From the NCBI RefSeq assembly GCF_964355755.1, contig NC_092676.1, positions 27,074,288 to 27,138,287 on the forward strand: a stretch of DNA of 64,000 bases, written 5' to 3'. Below the pieces are notes generated by a model. That model saw only the letters and a list, made by a program, of their open reading frames with translations. It was not told where the DNA came from and made no database searches. Source of the DNA: Antedon mediterranea (Eukaryota; Echinodermata; Crinoidea; Comatulida; Antedonidae). A program made the translations under genes and the position numbers. Positions 57,601 through 62,600 of this stretch are shown piece after piece; within the stretch, counting starts at the first letter, position 1, and every line of letters begins with the position of its first letter.

Positions 57601-57870
57601 CACTATTAAACTACTGTGACAAAAATGTGTGCACAAATATGATAGTGATATGCCCAAATATGGTAGTAATATGACATCATCATGTCCATATATGGGCACA
57701 TCACATTTTGTTGTCTCCTAAAGTTTGATAGTGTAGACAGCGCTTAACGAAAAAAATTCTTTCACTTGCTATTTTCTTTTTCTTTTAGAAATAAAGTTGT
57801 ACCTGTAAACTATAATTCATCACATGATAATGATTTGTATGGTAGCCACTCTAAGGAAACAAAAGCATAG
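45600..57870 (+). CDS. VWDE-like type I membrane protein (D8C-Ig-VWD-EGF-TM), 18 exons
   Basis: Joined exons: 45600-45660, 46474-46698, 48630-48806, 49598-49663, 50327-50592, 51086-51178, 51378-51719, 52070-52146, 52256-52319, 52756-53004, 53361-53605, 54044-54296, 54595-54759, 54908-55282, 55560-55817, 56255-56369, 56907-57084, 57789-57870. All introns are GT-AG and the frame stays open for 1,096 residues. Order: signal peptide 1-19; D8C domain about 27-154 (as in uromodulin, GP2 and OIT3); VWDE-type Ig-like and linker region about 177-410; VWD domain about 422-622, with GDPH at 426-429 and GLCGNFDG at 575-582; RRKR at 676-679; EGF-like Cys 810, 814, 820, 825, 827, 836; cysteine-rich module 973-1010; (EDSD)5 1015-1034; TM 1037-1060; tail to 1096. 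Vertebrate VWDE is known from regeneration blastemas; the role here is unknown, but a cell-surface or shed extracellular protein is likely. Confidence 0.88.
45810..45955 (+). repeat. Dispersed repeat fragment in intron 1
   Basis: CAGGATTGTTAACAGGGGAT through to CCTTGATCCGCCACTGCAGG. The start resembles 36,178-36,205. Probably a piece of a DNA element. The overlapping 103-codon frame has no domain. Confidence 0.35.
46138..46282 (+). mobile_element. Probable LINE 3' tail in intron 1
   Basis: AAAGAGGCAATCCCGCCACA, TCTCATCTTTTCGGGATCC, then a T-rich run and TGTAAATAAATGTTTCTTTA ending (ATTGA)n. This looks like the 3'UTR and simple tail of a truncated non-LTR element. No coding part. Confidence 0.45.
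46474..46698 (+). CDS. VWDE-like gene exon 2: D8C domain, first part
   Basis: Reads ACKFTINDPCNTNLKLTNWQ onward, then GWYRL, then CGTKYPLWIDG. DPCN, the WYR motif and CGT..P.W are the hallmarks of the D8C domain. Phase 1 at both ends. Donor GATG/GTAAATC. Confidence 0.88.
46699..47299 (+). other. Intron 2, left part
   Basis: AT-rich. Contains GGTATCCAGGTAGACTCAAC at about 47,011, a weak relative of the GGTTTATCCAGGTAAGCTAG repeat. Confidence 0.35.
47413..47463 (+). repeat. 51-bp spacer, left arm of an inverted pair inside the array
   Basis: CGAATTGAAACATATACAAC onward is the near-exact reverse complement of 47,932-47,982. The arms are separated by 468 bp of 21-bp units. Confidence 0.9.
47932..47982 (-). 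repeat. 51-bp spacer, right arm of an inverted pair inside the array
   Basis: Its complement matches 47,413-47,463 at all but about three positions. It ends TTGCAATTCG on the plus strand. Confidence 0.9.
48400..48480 (+). repeat. Possible tRNA-like SINE fragment
   Basis: GGGTTCGAGTTTTGTGTCCC followed closely by GTAAATAAAAG recalls a B-box and short tail, but the body is too short to place in the SINE family seen at 42,488. Weak call. Confidence 0.25.
48630..48806 (+). CDS. VWDE-like gene exon 3: D8C domain, second part
   Basis: Gly-Val-Tyr-Pro-Asp opens it (the G.HP.-like site of D8C), then VCADMGDEPCKYTQSHCI and a C-terminal GTKMAYCT, matching the D8C ending. 177 nt, phase 1 to 1. Donor ACAG/GTAGGT. 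Confidence 0.87.
48790..49150 (+). repeat. About 222-bp tandem duplication across the exon 3 donor
   Basis: TTGTACAGGTAGGTATTGCA at about 48,799 recurs at 49,020, followed in both by GAGTATTTGGTTATA, CATAGAGCAGGTCTATATT and TTTTGCAG. The exon 3 end and donor were copied into the intron. Confidence 0.85.
49195..49500 (+). repeat. Intronic tandem repeat, about 115-bp period, three copies
   Basis: TATGTTTATT.GCTTACCAAA, TATTCTATTAACTAA and CAAATTTTAGA recur three times, the last copy diverged. All lie between exons 3 and 4. Confidence 0.85.
49598..49663 (+). CDS. VWDE-like gene exon 4: short Cys linker
   Basis: Encodes DSLIPCQNGSNSATGFPPCR, a 22-residue two-cysteine linker of the kind that follows D8C in VWDE-like proteins. 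Acceptor AATTCTAG, donor AACA/GTGAGT, phase 1 to 1. Confidence 0.75.
49664..50326 (+). other. Intron 4 with a retroelement-like tail
   Basis: Mostly AT-rich. At about 50,160-50,235, CTTGTGGAAAAACACCATTG with AATAAAGTTTTTATTATTAT looks like the 3' end of a small retroelement. Confidence 0.35.
50327..50592 (+). CDS. VWDE-like gene exon 5: Ig-like region, first part
   Basis: Contains GIAVICNYI and DFLVKWYINDQFV, the paired Cys and Trp of an Ig-like fold as in VWDE, followed by a CKCGNCQQNQC cluster. Ends HIS codon CAT/GTAAGT, phase 0. Confidence 0.83.
51086..51178 (+). CDS. VWDE-like gene exon 6: Ig-like region, end
   Basis: Encodes IQCEVRARFRNTSYDEF then SNTIYAGLT, matching the VWDE pattern C.VRA.F...S. 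31 codons exactly, donor ACA/GTAAGT. Confidence 0.82.
51378..51719 (+). CDS. VWDE-like gene exon 7: region between Ig-like and VWD
   Basis: 114 codons. VQPNTTVTVSEN opens and a late ASRIWKNQEDNLLPIK precedes the VWD domain, as the IW.N...P.I motif does in VWDE. N-glycosylation sequons (NTT, NKT) are present. Donor AAA/GTAAAT. Confidence 0.83.
52070..52146 (+). CDS. VWDE-like gene exon 8: start of VWD domain
   Basis: ICETTGDPHITTFDKW contains the GDPH..TFD signature that opens VWD domains. Acceptor CTTTATAG, donor AATG/GTAGGC, phase 2. Confidence 0.9.
52256..52319 (+). CDS. VWDE-like gene exon 9: VWD domain
   Basis: Completes the Trp codon, then YYHLYAPGDFLLYEHTSLPI, the second strand of VWD domains (Y...G.F.LY). 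Acceptor TCTATAG, donor AAAG/GTTTGT. Confidence 0.85.
52359..52490 (-). mobile_element. Foldback MITE, family A, copy 6 (intron 9)
   Basis: AAAGCTCTGTCCACACTATC at left, GTTGATAGTGTAGACAGAGC at right. ATGTGCCCATATATGGACAC faces ACCATATTTGGGCATATCAC. Same orientation as copy 5. Confidence 0.88.
52756..53004 (+). CDS. VWDE-like gene exon 10: VWD domain core
   Basis: 83 codons, VQTRMAPCYGVTCNCGVAVQ onward with a C.GV.CNCGVAV pattern, then IGYTHLFIDRC. Acceptor TTTTCCTACAG, donor ACATA/GTAAGT, phase 0. Confidence 0.88.
53361..53605 (+). CDS. VWDE-like gene exon 11: VWD domain end with GLCGNFDG
   Basis: Contains GLCGNFDGNAINDVQYKDG, the VWD calcium-site and CGNF signature, then a two-Cys segment and FYEIWR. 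Phase 2 donor GGAG/GTATGT. The minus-strand paralogue has GLCGNFDGNAANDVEYKD at the same place. Confidence 0.92.
54044..54296 (+). CDS. VWDE-like gene exon 12: post-VWD module with RRKR site
   Basis: RVKDVENLFLGELFLGDPY leads to a CSC...CDYC cluster and then ARRKRAVEDDPDDLVADFKF. RRKR (54,204-54,215) fits a furin-type cleavage site. 253 nt, the same length as its paralogue exon. The donor TTG/GTACAG is weak but is fixed by the paralogue alignment. Confidence 0.87.
54595..54759 (+). CDS. VWDE-like gene exon 13
   Basis: FPTPSGLTEEHTRRLCNETL, ending IIEGCVVDVK, matches the VWDE segment with PTPSG.TE and C..D. 165 nt, as in the paralogue (62,391-62,555). Confidence 0.88.
54908..55282 (+). CDS. 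VWDE-like gene exon 14: EGF-like domain
   Basis: CVNECNGMGECINGTCECYD followed by GLGGSDCS gives six cysteines in EGF spacing (C-x3-C-x5-C-x4-C-x-C-x8-C). LVEPPLVFAVLGDGICDV follows. The exon is about 80% identical in protein to the paralogue and nearly identical in DNA in its centre. Confidence 0.92.
55560..55817 (+). CDS. VWDE-like gene exon 15
   Basis: VNENGMVLLPTKEVFSGIF then VKCPLPEP, SDGELIS-like ISNDGELISESMAVMFVYDS and CQTCDASAGKCTTK. The CPLP and DS.CQ.C pattern is typical of VWDE. Phase 0 at both ends. Confidence 0.88.
56255..56369 (+). CDS. VWDE-like gene exon 16: Cys-rich C.I.G.CY module
   Basis: ENSCTINGHCYEASQTNPEN then CQQCLPEESVVGWSKKQ. The C.ING.CY...NP..CQQC.P....WS pattern is conserved in VWDE and in the paralogue exon (also 115 nt). 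Phase 1 donor CAAG/GTTTGT. Confidence 0.88.
56659..56667 (+). CDS. Possible 9-nt microexon in intron 16
   Basis: TTTGTTCAG lies between a TTTCATTTACAG acceptor and a GTAAATG donor. Nine bases keep the phase and would add Val-Cys-Ser between exons 16 and 17. The paralogue has no counterpart, so it may be optional or a coincidence. Confidence 0.2.
56907..57084 (+). CDS. VWDE-like gene exon 17: acidic stalk and transmembrane helix
   Basis: DDAC is followed by five EDSD repeats (12-bp DNA unit, 56,918-56,977). A hydrophobic run from LLIICSVFAALFLLIGFLLG forms the membrane helix, then a CSCCKVSCCER juxtamembrane motif rich in Cys (palmitoylation is possible). Donor GAACG/GTATAT, with a MITE starting at +7. 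Confidence 0.85.
57091..57210 (+). mobile_element. Foldback MITE, family A, copy 7, next to exon 17 donor
   Basis: AAAGCTCAGTCTACACTATC begins six bases after exon 17. The interior ATGTGCCCAAATATGG and CCATATATGGGCACATC are intact. The right TIR is lost. Confidence 0.88.
57273..57430 (-). mobile_element. Foldback MITE, family A, copy 8, internally expanded
   Basis: AAAGCTCTGTCTGCACTATC at left. TATCACTACCATATTTGGGCA is tandemly repeated about four times (57,350-57,430), and the right TIR is missing. Confidence 0.85.
57590..57746 (+). mobile_element. Foldback MITE, family A, copy 9
   Basis: TTTCTGTCTACACTATTAAA at left and GTTTGATAGTGTAGACAGCG at right. The internal ATGGTAGTAATATGACATCA and CATATATGGGCACATCACA are present. 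Third copy in one 704-bp intron. Confidence 0.88.
57789..57870 (+). CDS. VWDE-like gene exon 18: cytoplasmic tail and stop
   Basis: Completes Arg, then NKVVPVNYNSSHDNDLYGSH and SKETKA-stop. Acceptor after TTTTTCTTTTAG. The end resembles the paralogue tail (DND...LY...KETKT). Confidence 0.82.
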
Positions 57871-58113
57871 AAATTTTCAGGTAAGCTATCAAATAAAAAC
57901 ATCAGAATCTCATATTATTACAAACTTTGTTGTGTTTAAATATGGAGAAATAACTCATAAAATAAAGCAATTCTGATATTATAATTTAATTTATTTTCAG
58001 TATGCTCAAAACTTTTGATTTTGGATAAGAAATTAACAGGATTACTTCTGTCAAATGAGATGTCAGCATACTGTTTTCACCGTTCCAAATGGAAAAAAGT
58101 TATCTGTTATAAC

Positions 58114-58202
58114 AATAGACAAGTAGTTTCCAGAAGTCCTATAAGTCTCAATATTATAAGAATAGACAAGTAGTTTCCAGAAGTCCTATAAGTCTCAATA
58201 TT
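58114..58202 (+). repeat. 47-bp tandem duplication in the 3'UTR
   Basis: AATAGACAAGTAGTTTCCAG onward occurs twice, 47 bases apart, essentially identical. Confidence 0.92.
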
Positions 58203-58240
58203 TTGAATGCAGTGGATTTGTGCAGTTTATAAATTAAAAT

Positions 58241-58246
58241 AATAAA
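58241..58246 (+). terminator. Polyadenylation signal AATAAA of the + gene
   Basis: AATAAA followed by GT/T-rich sequence (GTAGTTTGTTTTTG), 371 bases after the stop codon. Confidence 0.65.
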
Positions 58247-58275
58247 GTAGTTTGTTTTTGTATTCTACAAACATA

Positions 58276-59448
58276 GTTTTGTAGTTATTCATGTATTTTG
58301 TCATTTTTGTATTGTTAATACTGTATACTGTAGTTATATCTATCACTGTAAGTGCATAAACTTAATTTGGTGAATCAGAAAATAACGAAAAAAAATTAGA
58401 AAATAGAAATTTAATTAACGAAAATGAAATGTGAACGAAATAATATGTATGAAAGATTGAATGAATAAAGGTGGTGGTTAACCACAAAAGGGAGAAAAAA
58501 AAAAACAGTAGTATATTATTATTATTTTAAACCTTTTGAAAAAGCTTTTTGAGTAATGAAATCATAGCGGTATTATGATAAGAACGTTTATTATAATTCC
58601 GTAAACATTTGTAATTGTGTTTATATTCCCGTAATGGGCAATAATAGTTAAACTTCTGTGTTTGTGAAAATGTGTGTTTGATTTGAAGTAAATTAAATGG
58701 ATTTAAGTTTGAATTTAACAGTTTATTTTGCCTTTGTATAAGTGAAAATATTATTTACAAATTTGTTGCTACAGAAGTGATTAACTTTATTAAAACTGCG
58801 AAATGGCCTATTCAAAGTCTTTTTTATTATTCTTCATTTTTCATGTTTTTGGGCACAAATACGTACATCTTTAACTCATGGCCGGTCTGGAATCTTGGAC
58901 AAAAATGATTTAAAAAGAATTTATTAATAGTATTTTAGATTTTAATTTTTTTTTTACTATGAACCTAACGTTACGCTGCTCACAGTAATAGATCGCCAGC
59001 ATTTGAAAATTGTGGTCCACTGAATTGGGATTCTGGTCCGGATTGCTTCCAAAATTGAATGGAGTGGTCCTTGACCACATATCTATCTGTGATTTCAATT
59101 TGGTAAAGATCTGGCAATAACTTTCTGAGTAATCCTGCTAACAAACAAACAAACACGATCTAATTAAAGTAATACAGGACAATATGCTACACAGCAATTC
59201 ATTTTATTTTTAGCCATCAGTGATTGACAACAAAAATTTACTAAAATTATTAAGTTTTGCATTATTGCATAATTCTTTTTGTAAACTTATCTTCTAAAAT
59301 GCAATATAAGTCTACTAGGTTGCCACATAAATGAATCCATTTCACAAGATGAAAATTAGAACATCATGATCAATTTTAAAACAAAAAACAGCAAACATTC
59401 AATTAATTTAAAGAAACATAGAATCAAATAAGTATTTATCACTCATAT
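58276..59448. other. Intergenic region between convergent genes
   Basis: AT-rich, no exon recognised. The minus-strand frame at 58,910-59,098 has no domain and lies downstream of both genes. Confidence 0.5.
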
Positions 59449-59454
59449 TTTATT
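59449..59454 (-). terminator. Polyadenylation signal AATAAA of the - gene
   Basis: Minus-strand AATAAA within TTTGTAAATAAAATATGAG, about 135 bases after the stop codon at 59,587. Confidence 0.65.
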
Positions 59455-59586
59455 TACAAATCAGTCTTCATAGGATATATAATACCTTATTATGACCAAG
59501 AGGTTGTTCGTTGAAACAAAAAACAATCTGACCTAATTTTACTGACAGACAAAGCAAATAATTAACTAATCTCAATTCATCACTTC

Positions 59587-59695
59587 TTAAGTTTTAGTTT
59601 CTTTCATCTTTTTTTCATCCTTATCTTCTTCAGGATAAAGTTTTTTTTCATCATTATCTTCTGGAACTTCTGGACTAATACGACCATTCCCCTTC
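59587..59695 (-). CDS. Paralogue last exon: cytoplasmic tail
   Basis: Completes Arg, then KGNGRISPEVPEDNDEKKLY and a Lys/Glu/Asp-rich end KMKETKT-stop. The acceptor TTTTATTCTAAG is unusual at -3 (AAG) but holds the frame. Confidence 0.75.
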
Positions 59696-62600
59696 CTTAG
59701 AATAAAAAAAAAAGCAACAGGTACAATACAAATCACAAATATTAAACGATATAATATATATTTAAATAATAAAAAATATAATTTATTTAAAAAATGAAAT
59801 AAATATTTAAAATAGGAAATAACAGTACAACTGCCAACTAGGAGGTCACTCCAAGAAATAGTACCGACTAAATTTGTTGGCAATTTATTGTATCATATAC
59901 AGCTGGAATGCTTTTATACTTAAAGTTGTCTCCGTCCTATTTTAAAAGAACGAGAACTCTACCCACTAGAAATAAAGGGTTTAAGTTTATGAGATACCAG
60001 GTCGTCATCTTAATCTATATCTTTTTACCTTTCGTCAAAAATATGACGTAGTCAGAGAGTAGAATGTATTTATCAATTGCTTACCTTTTACAAAATACAA
60101 TCAACACCCCTACAATAGGAACTACAATTACTATACAGCAGCAAACGATGATTAAAACCAATTTGGAATCATCACCTCCACCACTGATAGTGGTACTTGT
60201 GTTGTTCACGGTAGTCTCCTGTTGACTTGTGTCAACCGTACTCTCAGTACCAAATGTCTGGTAGATTGTGATATTTAGGTTGTCTTTGGTGGTTTGGTCT
60301 ATAGTTGTATTTGATTGGCTTTTGGTTGTCTGGCTGATTGTACTATGATTATTGGTACTTTTGGTTCTCTGGTTGTCTGTGGTAACCTGGTTTGTAGCGG
60401 TACTTGATTGGCTTTTAGTGATAGTGGTTCTCTGGTTGTCTGTGGTAACCTGGTTTGTAGCGGTACTTGATTGGCTTTTAGTGATAGTGGTTCTCTGGTT
60501 GTCTGTGGTAAGCTGGTTTGTAGCGGTACTTGATTGGCTTTTAGTGATAGTGGTTCTCTGGTTGTCTGTGGTAACCTGGTTTGTAGCGGTACTTGATTGG
60601 TTTTTAGTGAGAGTGGTTCTCTGGTTGTCCGTGGTAACCAGGTTTGTAGCGGTATTTGGTTGTTTATTGGTACTAATGGTTCTGTGGTTGTCTGTGGTAA
60701 CCTGGTTTGTAGCGGTACTTGGTTGGTTATTGGTACTAGTGGTACTCTGGTTGCCTGTGGTAACCTGGTTTGTAGCGGTACTTGGTTGGTTTGTCTGGGC
60801 TATTGTAGGGTTTTCTGTGGTCACTTGGTTGGTAGAATTTGTTGAATTGGTTGGTTTGTCAGTGGTCACATCTATAGTTGTTGGGATTTCTGTGGTGGTC
60901 CAGTTAGATGCAGTACTGTTAATACCAGGTATGCTCAAACACCCTACATCTATTTGTTTTAAGAAATTCAAGTAATCGTTAAATACACATAAATAATGAA
61001 AAAGTAGACACGCTAAGTCTGCAATGACGTTAAAATAGGAAAAACACAAAGTTCTTTAAATAACTATTATTGTATGAAATATTAAAAAAATCAGAAACTG
61101 CCTTATACATAAAAAAAAAATAAATAAAAATGTTGAAAAATATCAAGATGTTTCGTAGTTGTAGGTATTGGATATTTTTCATTTGTATTAGTAATTATTA
61201 AGTTCAAACAAAAATCAAATTTAGTGACAGACAAACCTTGATTTCTTGACCACACATTAACATTAGTTCCTGGCTGACATTGTTGACAAACATCAGCTGG
61301 GTTTGTTTGAGAAGCTGCGTAACAACGACCGTTGATGTTACATGAATTATCCTGCAAAAATGTTATTATACATAGTCTATTTATGGAGAATATCAAAAAA
61401 GACAGAAAGTGTGAAAAAGGAGACATATAGGTAACTTTGAGGCATAGAAACTGTGTATTTATGACAATATAAAGTTTTATTTTTTGCCTACTTTGAATGT
61501 ACACGTTCCAGCTGATGCGTTACAAGCCTGACAAACTGAATCATACAGAAACATTGCTGCCATACTTTCACTGATCAATTCACCATCATTACTGATTGAT
61601 ATCAGGTAGCCACTGCTAACAGTTTCTTCAAGTGAATTCGGTCGAACAATAGGCTCTGGTAGAGGACATTTTACCTCCTCAGGCGTGCTAAATATACCAG
61701 AAACTACATCCTTTCTAGGAATGAGGACCATGCCGTTCTCACTCACCTAAACGAATACAGATCAAAATTACTTAAAAACTCATTTAATTTTCTAAAAGAC
61801 GTCAAAATATTTTACAAACTAAAACTTACATTAATGTGTTGTATATGACAGGTGATGTTCCCTTCTACAAATTTGTTTCCGTAAACTTTTGCTGATTTAC
61901 AAGGCCTTTCTTGCACATCACAGATTCCTTTTCCAAGAACAGCAAACACTAGAGGGGGTTCAACCAGAGAGATTGAACAATCATTTCCTCCTAATCCATC
62001 GTTACATTCACATGTACCGTTTATGCATTCACCCATTCCATTACACTCGTTTACACACATTCCATCTAGTACATCTGTAGGTGGAGCTAGAGTACCATTT
62101 TCTGTCTTCTCCCAGTACATGGGATTTCTAGAGATAACTACTTTGCAACGCTCCTGTAAATCTGATATGGTTTTTTTGGCAATTGATGTATCATCAAATA
62201 CCTATGCAAGTATAATAAAAATGTGTTATTTTCAATTCAGTTTCATTAAAATACAATCATATCAAAGCAACATAAATTGATAGATTAAATTCAGGTTGTG
62301 CTTTTTACGAAATGAAAATGTTAAATTACCAATATTACAGAAATTTATGAAAGTATTTGTGTATTTGCACTTCCACTTAATTTTACCTACCTTAATGTCA
62401 ACAACACATCCTTCAATAATATCATCAATAACAACAGAACCATTGTTGATTAAATTTAAACACAAACTGTAAGTAGTGGAATTTACAAGCGTCTCATTAC
62501 AAAGTCTTCTGGTGTACTCTTCAGTTAAACCACTCGGTGTTGGAAAGTTTGGAACCTATATGTAGAATGAAGCAGAATAAGGTTGTTGTAGATAACCAAT

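Larger units (their letters stand above)
57871..58275 (+). other. 3'UTR of the VWDE-like gene, with a likely UTR intron
   Basis: TTTCAG/GTAAGC at 57,880/57,881 and TTATTTTCAG ending at 58,000 suggest an intron inside the 3'UTR. The final exon holds a 47-bp tandem duplication (58,114-58,202). Confidence 0.5.

Noticed and set aside
60352-60975. 207-codon plus-strand frame of hydrophobic V/L/W repeats
   Set aside because: It is the exact antisense of the Thr-rich mucin exon on the minus strand, which has splice sites, a TM helix and a matching paralogue.
62023-62280. Plus-strand frames over the minus-strand EGF exon
   Set aside because: Antisense shadows of the paralogue exon at 61,830-62,201.
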